Assembly: GCF_001905725.1 (NCBI RefSeq)
Contig: NZ_LIWB01000005.1
Location: forward strand, 434,001 to 498,000
Source: Streptomyces sp. CB02400
Lineage (GTDB): Bacteria; Actinomycetota; Actinomycetes; Streptomycetales; Streptomycetaceae
DNA length: 64,000 bases
Reading direction: 5' to 3'
Both the position numbers and the translations under genes were made by a program. The first letter of the stretch is position 1; each line of letters begins with the position of its first letter. Of this stretch, positions 10,501 through 17,532 are shown one piece after another. The notes beneath the pieces are model-generated. The model searched no databases. It was not told the origin of the DNA and saw nothing but the letters and a program-made list of their open reading frames with translations.

Positions 10501-12289
10501 TCTCCAGGAAGGCGTCCACGGACGCGCGCCGCGCCCGGCGCCGCCCGCCACCACCGGGAGCCGGCTCGGCGGGAACGGGAGCGGTCTCCTCGGCCGGCAC
10601 CATCGGCTCGGCGGCCGGCACGGACCCCGCCCCGCCCCCGATCGGCACCTCGAGGACGAACGCGCTGCCGCTCATCCCGGGCACCTCGTGCGTCTGCAGC
10701 ACACCGCCGTGCGCCCGGACGATCCCGCGCACGATCGGCTCGTGCACCGGGTCGCCGCCGCCGTACGGTCCGCGCACCTCGATGCGTACGACCTCACCGC
10801 GCTGCGCCGCCGCGACCACGACCGTGTTGTCCAGGTAACCGCCCGCCGACACCGGCGTGTTGCCGGTCGCGTCGACACCCGCGACGTCCGCGACGAGATG
10901 CGCGAGGGCGGTCGCGAGCAGCCGAGGGTCGACCTCGGCCTCGATGGGCGGCGCGTGCACGGCGAACTGCACCCGCCCGGGGCCGATGAGCTCCACGGCA
11001 CCGTCGACCCCGGCGGCGACGACGGCGTCGAGCATCACCTTCGTACGGGCGACCTGCTCGCCGCCGGCGTCGAGCCGCTGGTAGCCGAGGACGTTGTCGA
11101 TGAGGGTGGTGATCCGGGCGTAGCCGGCCGACAGGTGGTGGAGCACCTGGTTGGCCTCGGGCCACAGCTGCCCGGCGTCGTCGGAGGCCAGCGCGGACAG
11201 TTCGCGGCGCAGCTCGTCCAGCGGGCCGCGCAGGGACCGCCCGAGCAGGGTGAGCAGCTGGTCGTGCCGGGCGGCGAGGGCCTCGTAGCGGTCCTTCTCC
11301 CGCTCGCCGAGCGCGGCGTACCGCTCCTCGTTCGCGGCGAGTTCCTCCGCGTGCTGCTCGCGCAGCTCCTCCAGCTCGGTGACGTGGCCCTGACGCAGGG
11401 CGGTGAGCTCGGAGCCGTGCTCCTCGGCGAGCCGCTCCAGCTCCTCGGCGTGCTCCCGCTCGGCCTGCTCCTTCTCCTCGGCGAGCGCGTCGTAGGGGCG
11501 GCGGTCGAGGAACGTCATGACGGCGCCGACGAGCTGGTCGCCGTCGCGCACCGGCGCGGTCGTCAGGTCGACCGGCAGCTTGTCGCCGTTCTTGGCGTAC
11601 AGCACCTGGCCGCGCACCCGGTGCTTGCGCCCGGAGCGCAGGGTGTCGGCGAGCGGGGACTCGTCGTACGGGAAGGGGGCGCCGTCGGCGCGCGAGTGCA
11701 GGACGAGCGTGTGCAGTTCGCGCCCGCCGAGTTCACCGGCCCGGTAGCCCAGTATCTGGGCGGCGGCCGGGTTGACGAGGACGATCCGCCCGTCGGTGTC
11801 GGTCCCGACGACACCCTCGGAGGCGGCCCGCAGGATCATCTCGGTCTGCCGCTGCGAACGCGCCAGCTCGGCCTCGGTGTCGACGGTGCCGGAGAGGTCG
11901 CGGACGACGAGCATCAGCAGCTCGTCGCCGGTGTAGCCGGAACTGTCGTACGCCTGCTGGCCGTTCTCCAGATTCGCACTGGTGACCTCGACCGGGAACT
12001 CGGTCCCGTCGGTCCGCCGGGCGACCATCCGCGTCGGCTTGGTGCGCGCCCGGGGATCGATGTGGTCGGGCCGCCGCATGGACCCGGGGATGAGCTTGGA
12101 GTCGAACTCCGGCAGCAGATCCAGCAGCCCCCGCCCCACCAGCGCCGTGCCGGGGGTCTCGAAGGCCTCCAGGGCGATGGCGTTGGCGTTGACGACCGTC
12201 CCGTTGGCGTTGACCAGCACCAGGGCGTCCGGAAGCGCGTCCAGTATGGCTGCGAGGCGAGCAGTGCCCCGGGATGGCCTGCTGCTCAC
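7541..12289 (-). CDS. Giant PAS sensor kinase-like protein, apparently a pseudokinase
   Basis: A 1582-residue protein. Order: PAS domain (about 10-130), second PAS (about 148-262, GTDTDGRIVLVNPAAAQIL), long charged coiled coil (about 268-345), a HisKA-like helix pair (345-430), an HATPase_c-like domain (430-560), a Pro/Ala/Gln/Gly linker of about 700 residues, then two receiver-like segments (about 1345-1445 and 1455-1580). The phosphoacceptor position reads GRSLRGPLDEL where SHELRTPL is normal, so the histidine is an arginine. The ATP-lid Asn and DxGxG boxes are not recognisable (LAHLVADVAGVD, GPYGGGDP). The last receiver keeps VVMDLM but has EEH in the acidic pocket. GTG at 12289 has AGGGAGGAAG about 8 nt upstream. 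It likely scaffolds or senses rather than phosphorylates. Confidence 0.85.
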   Translation of the reverse strand: MSSRPSRGTARLAAILDALPDALVLVNANGTVVNANAIALEAFETPGTALVGRGLLDLLPEFDSKLIPGSMRRPDHIDPRARTKPTRMVARRTDGTEFPVEVTSANLENGQQAYDSSGYTGDELLMLVVRDLSGTVDTEAELARSQRQTEMILRAASEGVVGTDTDGRIVLVNPAAAQILGYRAGELGGRELHTLVLHSRADGAPFPYDESPLADTLRSGRKHRVRGQVLYAKNGDKLPVDLTTAPVRDGDQLVGAVMTFLDRRPYDALAEEKEQAEREHAEELERLAEEHGSELTALRQGHVTELEELREQHAEELAANEERYAALGEREKDRYEALAARHDQLLTLLGRSLRGPLDELRRELSALASDDAGQLWPEANQVLHHLSAGYARITTLIDNVLGYQRLDAGGEQVARTKVMLDAVVAAGVDGAVELIGPGRVQFAVHAPPIEAEVDPRLLATALAHLVADVAGVDATGNTPVSAGGYLDNTVVVAAAQRGEVVRIEVRGPYGGGDPVHEPIVRGIVRAHGGVLQTHEVPGMSGSAFVLEVPIGGGAGSVPAAEPMVPAEETAPVPAEPAPGGGGRRRARRASVDAFLESEVPGADDGSGTDSAPTGRRRRRAAAAADDEPAQASGGTGRRRGRPAEGAPAAVGAEVELAGAAGVSEGAVVTAAEHAAGAAASNTGLGGTVPPQGVPGPSGQRARQGAGEQHALPPALPAPSGGDGAAEAPQAEVAVHVPAQASGQAQSQPTGRRRRALAAATERAAAQEAAPRTVFALPPAEADQEQHTDRPAQAEAVGQAEAVGQTEAVKQAGVVGRVGAVGQAGVDNGRHDAVPHDQADDHTPPQPHPTSAPTGRRRRAVAQPAGPDGTPTEAPLPAVQAPGASAQWGAAPAQGAPAVPQGAPVPPQGAPVPAQGAAVPVQEAAVPPQGTSAAPQGAPVPAQGAAVPPQGAPVPAHSAPVPPQGAPVPAQGAAVPVQGAAVPPQGTSAAPQGAPVPAQGAAVPPQGAPVPTHSAAVPPQGAAVPAHGAPVPAHGAAVPPQGAPVPAHNTAVPPQGITPPAHGAPVPAQGAAVPPQGAPIPAQGAAVPPQGAPAPEHGAAIPPQSITPPAHGAPVPAQEQAAQPLPAAQPLPAEAAPGSGAAAEGGPAPQQWPAAGDTSGAGTAVPATAGPSQPTPAAGTPLPPEGAPAQRAAQPLPAESSAPVDPNSTQGRAISVRTLGQGVPFNRQAAQVQQPLPSATPPPHQPGGSGRRRKLGTRPDPAAGNEQGARPHPSAEPVPANAHAHAPAHSRLAPTTEGTGRSYAIGAPDADAAEGPEPLDGPGGAVEVADPPRPQPMDDELPPEPLDNPRRLLVWPAPDVTTQQALSDRGYRPVIVHSREEVDAQIAAFPAALFVDPLTGPITRTALQSLRQAAVAAEVPVLVTAGLGQASRDAAYGADPAVLLKALAPRDSEQHPPRVLLIEEHAEIALALTGTLERRGMQVARAASDADAVALAGQFRPNLVVMDLMRVHPRQAGPAGIVDWLRANGQLNRTPLVVYTAAVDQADLPRLASGETVLFLAERSTSEEVQDRIVDLLSRIGTN
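9251..9586. repeat. 168-bp tandem duplication within the linker coding region
   Basis: Bases 9251-9418 are repeated at 9419-9586 with only a few substitutions (for example T to C at 9259/9427). The unit is 56 codons, so the frame is kept. It sits inside a longer field (about 8940-9650) of degenerate 39-bp-like units encoding peptides such as AVPPQGAPVPAQG. The near identity points to a recent duplication by slippage or unequal recombination. Confidence 0.8.
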
Positions 12290-12573
12290 GAGACGCTTCC
12301 TCCCTGTTACCGCGACGTGCCGACCGCTCGGGCCATCTTGCCAACCTGCCCGCAGCGTGTCACGCGAGGGAGTCTAAGGGCTGGGGTTGCGCTCGCGACG
12401 CCGGATGGGACGGACATCGCACGGGAAAGTGACGGCGATGTGACGCCCGGTAGGCCCGGAACCCGTGACTGCCTGCGCCGACGCGCCACGAACCTTCGCG
12501 GGACCTTTACGCCCCCTGTGCCCCGACTCGCCACCACGCGCCCCGTCACTCCCACCACTCCCGGAGGTTTCCC

Positions 12574-13083
12574 TCACCCGCGTCCCCCGGTGCCCGCTTC
12601 GGGCAGCAGCGGCACCAGCCGGTCCCAGCGGGCGATCTCGCATCCGTTCGTACGGTCGTAGGTCGCGTCGACGGGGCGGCCGGCCCAGGTGCCGGTGACG
12701 CGGGCGCTGGCGGGCCCGCCGTACTGCAGGGTGCAGACGGCGTCCCGCGGTGCCGGGGCGAAGGCGTCCCGCCCCCACCGCGTGTTCCGCTCGACGGCCG
12801 CGCAGGCCCCGGCGGGGTCGGGGTGGCTGCCGCCACCGGGCCGGCACCGCACCTCGTACGTCCCGTCCGCCCCGCCGCCCGCGTCGCGCACGGTGACGGT
12901 GAGGCGGTCACCGCGCGGAGGCGCGTCCTGCGCGTACGCCGCCGGGGGCGCGGTGGACAGCGAGGTGAGGGCCGCGACGGCGACGAGCCGCCGCAGCACG
13001 GGGCGCGCGGTGTCCGCACGCCGGATCCGCGACACGACCTGTGGGATGAGCTGCGACACGAACTGCGACATGACCTGCGACAT
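12574..13083 (-). CDS. Subtilisin inhibitor-like (SSI) secreted protease inhibitor
   Basis: A protein of about 169 residues with the SSI fold signature. Four cysteines pair as in SSI: CRPGGGSHPDPAGAC and the reactive-loop CTLQYGG to NGCEIARW. TGTWAGRPV matches the SSI VDGVWQGKRV strand. By alignment with SSI (C-P-M73-V74) the P1 residue would be Leu in C-T-L-Q, suggesting chymotrypsin/subtilisin-type targets. A signal peptide ends near AAYAQDAPP. The start is unclear: the ATG at 13083 begins a run of four-residue repeats (MSQV MSQF VSQL IPQV VSRI) with no good ribosome-binding site. Secreted inhibitor of the producer's own or competitors' serine proteases. Confidence 0.8.
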   Translation of the reverse strand: MSQVMSQFVSQLIPQVVSRIRRADTARPVLRRLVAVAALTSLSTAPPAAYAQDAPPRGDRLTVTVRDAGGGADGTYEVRCRPGGGSHPDPAGACAAVERNTRWGRDAFAPAPRDAVCTLQYGGPASARVTGTWAGRPVDATYDRTNGCEIARWDRLVPLLPEAGTGGRG

Positions 13084-13264
13084 GACCTGATCAACGCGCC
13101 ACCGCGCGGGACGTTGCGCCACACCGACGCGACGGCCGGAAGTGCTTTGCCCTGCGGGCTCCTCGCCTAGTACCGTGGGTGGCGATTGGTGACACCCCAC
13201 GCGGGTGTGTCATCATCGGCACGCACCGATCCACTCGCGCTCACGCGCGGAGGGTTCTGTGCAT

Positions 13265-13355
13265 GGAGGCGTCGCCTAGTCCGGTCTATGGCGCCGCACT
13301 GCTAATGCGGTTTGGGTCTTAAAGCCCATCGAGGGTTCAAATCCCTCCGCCTCCG
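13265..13355 (+). tRNA. tRNA-Ser (GCT)
   Basis: A 91-nt cloverleaf with 7-bp acceptor stem (GGAGGCG/CGCCTCC), anticodon GCT in the loop CTGCTAA, a long class II variable arm and T-arm GAGGG-TTCAAAT-CCCTC. A strong terminator follows at 13364-13396. Confidence 0.95.
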
Positions 13356-13363
13356 CACCGATC

Positions 13364-13396
13364 ACGAAGCCCCGGCCCCTGCGGCCGGGGCTTCGT
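13364..13396 (+). terminator. Terminator after tRNA-Ser
   Basis: A 14-bp perfect stem (ACGAAGCCCCGGCC and its complement, ending 13396) closed by a 5-nt loop, followed by a T-rich stretch. Confidence 0.85.
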
Positions 13397-13545
13397 CGTT
13401 GTTGCCCCGTCGATCCCGCGTTTGCGCAGGTCACAAGGGGTGGGCCAAACGGATTTCACATGGCGGCGGCAGTCATGTAATGTTCTTCCTGTCGCCGCGA
13501 GCGGGCCGAAAGGGCCGGGAAGCGGCGAGAAAACTGAAGAGACAA

Positions 13546-13618
13546 GCACTCGTAGCTTAACGGATAGAGCATCTGACTACGGATCAGAAGGTTGCAGGTT
13601 CGAATCCTGCCGAGTGCA
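13546..13618 (+). tRNA. tRNA-Arg (ACG)
   Basis: A 73-nt cloverleaf with acceptor GCACTCG/CGAGTGC, anticodon ACG in CTACGGA, T-arm GCAGG-TTCGAAT-CCTGC. The A34 wobble base is the substrate of TadA, whose gene is at 34999-35493 in this window. Confidence 0.95.
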
Positions 13619-13625
13619 CAGCAGG

Positions 13626-13661
13626 CCAGAGGCCCCGTGGAGTGATCCACGGGGCCTCTGG
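13626..13661. terminator. Bidirectional hairpin after tRNA-Arg
   Basis: A 16-bp perfect stem (13626-13641 with 13646-13661) around GTGA. It serves tRNA-Arg from the left and the convergent LAXTG protein gene from the right. Confidence 0.85.
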
Positions 13662-13720
13662 CTTTCCACGCTCCGGGGGTGCGCGGGTGCCCGGCCGCGG
13701 GGGCCGGGCACCCGCCGCGG

Positions 13721-15016
13721 TCAGGCGTTGTCCGTGGTCCTGCGGCGGCGTGCGGCGAGGACCGCTCCGGCGCCGAGTACGGCGGTGAGGGCGCTCGTGA
13801 GGGCGAGCGGCGCCATCGCGGAGGACGTACCGGTCCTGGCGAGGCTGCCGCCGACGCCGGCTCCGGTGGTCACCGTCTGCTTGGTCACGCCGCCCTGTGC
13901 GGAGGGGCCCTTGTCCGTGCCGGGCTTCGTGGTCTCCGGGCGCTTGTCCTCGTTCTCGCCGGCCGGGCCGGGCTCGGCCTCCTCGGCCGGGCCGGTCTCG
14001 CTGCCGACGGGCAGGAGCTTGAAGTCGTAGCGCTTCATCGGGCCCAGGACGCAGGGGTTGTACGCGCTCTGGGCGTCGCCGGCGAACAGGGCGAAGGCGT
14101 CGGTGGCCTCGGCCACGGAGTCGACCTTCATCCGCAGCTTCACGTCGTTGCGCTCGCCCGGTTCGATGCTGTCGATGTGCGCGATGTGCTCGGGCTCGTC
14201 GCCGTTGAGGGTCTGCCAGTCCGAGCCGTCGGACCACTTCACCTCCAGGACGCTCTTCGCGTCGCGCTGCTCGCCTTCCACGTGGAAGAACACCAGGGGG
14301 TCCACGGTCAGTGTGCGGTCGGTCCCGTTGGTCACGCGCAGGGTGAAATCGACGGTGGTCCCGGCGACGACCTTGGACGGAAGTCCCACCGCGAGGGAGG
14401 TCAGCCCGTTCTCGCGGACGCACTTCTTGGCGGTGGCGAGTGCTTCTTCGGCAGCCTTCCTGGCCTTGTCGGCCTTCTCGAGGGCGACCTGGAACAGGGT
14501 GTGCTCGCGGCCGGCCGCCACCCTGGCGTTGATCAGCGCGGTGCCGGCCTTCTCGGCCTCGGCGTCTGCCTCCTGCTGGGCGGTGACCGCCTTGGCCAGT
14601 TCTTCCCGGGCGGCTTCGAGGGCCTGCTGCGCCTCGGCCTTCTCCGCGTCGTCCTGGGCCGCTTCGAGTTCTGCCTCGGCGTCCGCGACGGCCTGCTCGG
14701 CCGCCTCCGTGACGTCGGCCGCCTCCTTCGCCGCCTTGTCCGCGGCGATCGTCGCAGCCTTGAGCGGGTGCGTGTCGGATTCCAGGGCCTTCAGGGTGGC
14801 CTTGGCCTCCTTCTGGCCTTCCTCCTTGGCGATGACGGCTTCCTCGTACGCCTTCTTCGCGTCGGCGGCGGCCTTGACCAGTTCCGCGTACGTCGGCTGC
14901 TGCTGCACCTGCCCCGCGGACGTCCCGGCGGCGAGGGCCGGAGCGGCGGTGAGGAGCGTGACGGGCGCGGTCACCGCGACGGCGGCGGCCACGGCGAGGG
15001 TACGGCTGAATCTCAC
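13721..15016 (-). CDS. LAXTG-anchored coiled-coil cell-wall protein
   Basis: A 431-residue exported protein. Signal peptide about residues 1-32 (RFSRTLAVAAAVAVTAP..., cleavage after ALAA). Residues 45-205 form an Ala/Glu/Lys-rich coiled coil, followed by an Ig-like beta segment with DFTLRVTNGTDRTLTVD, a Pro/Glu linker and a C-terminal sorting signal: LARTG near residue 392, a hydrophobic helix and RRRRTTDNA tail. LAXTG is the class E sortase motif of actinobacteria, so it should be covalently fixed to peptidoglycan. GTG at 15016 has AAAGG 8 nt upstream. The coiled coil suggests a stalk that projects a surface domain; the ligand is unknown. Confidence 0.85.
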   Translation of the reverse strand: MRFSRTLAVAAAVAVTAPVTLLTAAPALAAGTSAGQVQQQPTYAELVKAAADAKKAYEEAVIAKEEGQKEAKATLKALESDTHPLKAATIAADKAAKEAADVTEAAEQAVADAEAELEAAQDDAEKAEAQQALEAAREELAKAVTAQQEADAEAEKAGTALINARVAAGREHTLFQVALEKADKARKAAEEALATAKKCVRENGLTSLAVGLPSKVVAGTTVDFTLRVTNGTDRTLTVDPLVFFHVEGEQRDAKSVLEVKWSDGSDWQTLNGDEPEHIAHIDSIEPGERNDVKLRMKVDSVAEATDAFALFAGDAQSAYNPCVLGPMKRYDFKLLPVGSETGPAEEAEPGPAGENEDKRPETTKPGTDKGPSAQGGVTKQTVTTGAGVGGSLARTGTSSAMAPLALTSALTAVLGAGAVLAARRRRTTDNA

Positions 15017-15473
15017 TAGGGACCTTTCCTGGTGGGAAGCGGGGGAGAACGGCCAGCGAGAAGAAAATGCGGGCATCCTGCGTATTGCCGAGTTTATTTG
15101 CCCAGGGCGGTGCGGGCCGGTGTTTCTTGCCGTACCACGGTCCCCTCCAGGGATATTCGACTGAAGGAAACGGGCGAATGAGGATGGTTGTTCAGGGCGC
15201 CTGAATTTAACTGTGGCGTATGTCACTCCGGCGGCGGGGGTGGGGCAGGACTGGCCGTCAACGGCCGTGCGCTCGGGACCGGTTCACGCCTTTGATTCTC
15301 CATGACATATGGATCCCGGAATTCCCGGAAGGCCCAGAGGATTCGTGCGGCTCGGGCGGCGGGCGGCGGGATGTTCCGGGCGGCGGGGAAGAAGTTTTTC
15401 CGGGGCGAAGCCGAGGGCGGCCCGTACGTCCGCCGCGCCCGTGTGCGGGGATTTCGGTCGCACGACATGGGTG
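15017..15473. other. Intergenic region, about 457 bp
   Basis: Holds the promoter of the LAXTG protein gene, with an AT-richer stretch at about 15065-15215, and the region beyond the K+ channel stop. Short open frames here lack ribosome-binding sites and codon bias. No clear terminator or repeat was seen. Confidence 0.4.
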
Positions 15474-15944
15474 TCACTCCGGACGCCGGGGATTCTCGTG
15501 GCGCCGGAGCGCGGTGCGGAGGTGGTTGGTCAGGGCGGTGGCCGCCGCCGTGAGGAAGACGAAGGTGTAGAGGATCTGCAGGATGGTCACCAGGCGGGCC
15601 GCCTGGCCGTGCGGGGTGATGTCGCCGTAGCCGACGGTGGCGAGGGTGACCAGGGTGAAGTAGAGGGCGTCCAGGCGGGTGGCGATGCCGTCGAGCTCGC
15701 CGGGGCGCTGGGCCAGGGCCTGGTAGGCGGTCGCGAAGACCAGGATGGACAGGCTCATCAGCAGGGGGATGACCAGCCCCGGGCGGACGTCCGGGCGGCC
15801 GAGCAGGACGTGGACGACCTGCCGCAGCAGCAGGAGCGCGATCAGCGTCAGCGCGAGGCCGAAGAGGAGCCAGCTCAGGGCCGGGCGGCGCGGGCCCAGA
15901 CGGTCCAGGGGCAGGAGGAAGTACGCGGTGGCCATCGTCGCCAC
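15474..15944 (-). CDS. Potassium channel family protein
   Basis: About 156 residues with the K+ selectivity filter TVGYGD near residue 103 between two hydrophobic helices, plus one or two preceding helices (residues 1-15 and 25-45). It looks like a small two-pore-helix type channel subunit without a regulatory RCK domain; the tail NHLRTALRRHENPRRPE is short and basic. The start is uncertain: GTG at 15944 or ATG at 15935; both cut into the first hydrophobic stretch, so a non-canonical upstream start cannot be excluded. It follows the DUF7144-type gene by about 56 bp on the same strand and is probably co-transcribed. Confidence 0.75.
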   Translation of the reverse strand: MATMATAYFLLPLDRLGPRRPALSWLLFGLALTLIALLLLRQVVHVLLGRPDVRPGLVIPLLMSLSILVFATAYQALAQRPGELDGIATRLDALYFTLVTLATVGYGDITPHGQAARLVTILQILYTFVFLTAAATALTNHLRTALRRHENPRRPE

Positions 15945-16000
15945 GCCCGCCGCCTGGACCAGCCAGGGCCACAGGGCGCTCCAGACCGTGAACGTGCGCT

Positions 16001-16432
16001 CTAGGCCCGGGACTCGCGGCGTGGTGCGCACAGGGCCCAGATGATGAAGCCGTCGATGATGAGGAGGGCGATCGACCAGACCGGTGCGTGGGGCAGCCAC
16101 ACGAAGTTGGCGACCATGCTGAGTCCGGCCAGCGCGATGCCCACCATGCGGGCCCAGGTGGCCCCGGTGAACAGGGCGAGACCGGCGACGGTCACCAGGG
16201 CGCCGAGGATCAGGTGGATCCAGCCCCAGCCGGTCAGGCTGAACTCGTAGGTGAAGTTCCGGGTGGCGACGAAGACGTCGTCCTCGGCGATGGCGGCGAT
16301 GCCCTGGAAGATCGCCATGATGCCGCCGAACGTCATCAGGACCGCCGCTGCCGCCGTCCAACTCGTCGCCCAAGGGCTCCTTGCTTCCCACCCGGCCTGG
16401 TGGTGGCGTGTGCCGCTGACATTGCTCGCCAT
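16001..16432 (-). CDS. Four-helix membrane protein (DUF7144-like)
   Basis: A 143-residue membrane protein with four predicted helices and a short polar N-terminus. The segment AAAAVLMTFGGIMAIFQGIA, the lumenal part with VATRNFTYEFSLTGWGWIHLI and the final VWSIALLIIDGFIIWAL match the small Streptomyces family labelled DUF7144. ATG at 16432 has GAAAGG 8 nt upstream. The function of the family is not known. It precedes a K+ channel gene in the same direction, which hints at a membrane stress or ion role but does not prove one. Confidence 0.8.
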   Translation of the reverse strand: MASNVSGTRHHQAGWEARSPWATSWTAAAAVLMTFGGIMAIFQGIAAIAEDDVFVATRNFTYEFSLTGWGWIHLILGALVTVAGLALFTGATWARMVGIALAGLSMVANFVWLPHAPVWSIALLIIDGFIIWALCAPRRESRA

Positions 16433-16515
16433 GTGTCCGACCTTTCGGCTGTCCCCGAGCGTTGCAGCCCCTCAACCAGGTTTGCACTCCGGTCCCCGCT
16501 CGGCACCTCGGCGTC

Positions 16516-16992
16516 TCAGTCGGTGCGGCAGTGCTCCTCCAGGTAGTCGGCCGCGACCGTGTTCGCGCGACGGAACCAGTCGTGGAGCACGGCGATCTCC
16601 TCCGGGGTGTAGTCGGCGAAGAGCTCGTTGATGCGGGCGTAGTAGGGGTCGTAGATCTCGCGCGTGCGGGCCAGGGCGTCCGGCAGGGCCTCCACGCGGA
16701 CGCGGCGGCGGTCCGCGGGGTCGGGGCGGCGGGTGATGTAGCCCGCGCGTTCCAGGCGGTTGAGGATCCCGGTCATCGCGCCCGTCGTGACGTGGACGCG
16801 GTCCGCCAGCTCGCCGGCCGTGAGCAGGTCCTCGCCGGCCTCGATGACGAAGGCGAAGCAGGTCAGGTCGGTGACGTTCAGACCGACCTGCTGGGCGATC
16901 TCGTGCTGGCCCACCAGGTGGGTCGCGACGAGCTGGTCCATCGCCCACAGCGCCTGCTCCGGCGTGGCGGGCTGGCGCGGCTTGGCTTGCAT
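16516..16992 (-). CDS. MarR-family regulator
   Basis: A 158-residue winged-helix regulator. Helix-turn-helix region LTAGELADRVHVTTGAMTGILNRLERAGYI (about residues 57-87) followed by the wing RRPDPADRRRVRVEAL, the MarR signature. ATG at 16992 has GAGGAAA about 7 nt upstream. A 23-bp near-perfect palindrome lies 45 bp upstream at 17038-17060, between this gene and the divergent HGxxPAAW-type gene, and is the likely autoregulatory site. The ligand is unknown. Confidence 0.85.
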   Translation of the reverse strand: MQAKPRQPATPEQALWAMDQLVATHLVGQHEIAQQVGLNVTDLTCFAFVIEAGEDLLTAGELADRVHVTTGAMTGILNRLERAGYITRRPDPADRRRVRVEALPDALARTREIYDPYYARINELFADYTPEEIAVLHDWFRRANTVAADYLEEHCRTD

Positions 16993-17037
16993 TCCGGGTT
17001 TCCTCGTTTCCCTTAGCTCGTGAGGGGTTTCGTGGTA

Positions 17038-17060
17038 AATCTCTTACGACGTGAGAGATT
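17038..17060. promoter_or_regulatory. MarR operator candidate (23-bp palindrome)
   Basis: Arms AATCTCTTACG and CGTGAGAGATT flank a single A; only one position is mismatched. It sits in the 97-bp gap between the MarR gene and the divergent gene at 17090, so it may control both. Confidence 0.7.
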
Positions 17061-17089
17061 CTGGCGTCGACGGCGGAGGGGGCAGGCAC

Positions 17090-17491
17090 GTGAGCGCACA
17101 TCCATATGACCACGGGCACACGGTCGCGGGGTGGACGGGTTTCGGGATCGCCGGGGCCGGTACCGCGGTCGTGGGGTTCGGGATCGTCACGGTGTCCGGA
17201 CCGCTGCTGGTGGGCGGGGCGTCGATCGCGCTCGCGGGCCTTGTCGTCACCTGGGTGCTGCACCTCGCCGGGTGGGGCAAGCAGCCGGGGCCCCGGCCGA
17301 GGGAGCAGTGGGGGTGGCGGGTGCGGGACCTGAGCGCCCGGCAGGGGCACGCGGGGTGCCTGGGCTGCCGGCTGGCGGGCCGGGGGCGGGGCGGGGCGCG
17401 GGCGGCGGCCGGGCCGGTCGTCGTACCCGCGGCGCGCGGTGGCGTACCGGACGCGCAGCCTCCCGTGGGGGCGGGGCGGACCGGCGGCTGA
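17090..17491 (+). CDS. HGxxPAAW-like small membrane protein
   Basis: A 133-residue protein with the N-terminal signature HGHTVAGWTGFG (residues 8-19; family form HGxxPAAW) and two membrane helices (about 18-40 and 44-66). The cytoplasmic C-terminal half is low complexity, rich in Gly, Ala and Arg, and holds one CLGC pair. GTG at 17090 has GGAGGGGG about 8 nt upstream. This family is widespread in Streptomyces and has no assigned biochemical role. Divergent from a MarR gene with a palindrome between them, so it may be MarR controlled. Confidence 0.75.
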   Translation: MSAHPYDHGHTVAGWTGFGIAGAGTAVVGFGIVTVSGPLLVGGASIALAGLVVTWVLHLAGWGKQPGPRPREQWGWRVRDLSARQGHAGCLGCRLAGRGRGGARAAAGPVVVPAARGGVPDAQPPVGAGRTGG

Positions 17492-17532
17492 ACCGCGGCC
17501 GTTGTCAGTGGTGCCCCCTAGTCTCGGCAGAG

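Noticed and set aside
7757-12661. A 1634-codon open frame on the plus strand antisense to the giant sensor protein
   Set aside because: It is a by-product of extreme G+C and repeat content. It reads as Arg/Gly/Pro-rich noise, has no domains or ribosome-binding site, and the minus frame has real PAS and receiver domains.
13456-13650. Minus-strand small ORF (contains GRIRTCNLLIRSQ) over the tRNA-Arg gene
   Set aside because: This is the well-known spurious translation of a tRNA gene's complementary strand, often misannotated as a protein.
15302-15553. Plus-strand 83-codon ORF beginning MTYGSRNSR
   Set aside because: No ribosome-binding site, overlaps the K+ channel 3' end on the other strand, and codon bias is poor after the first third.
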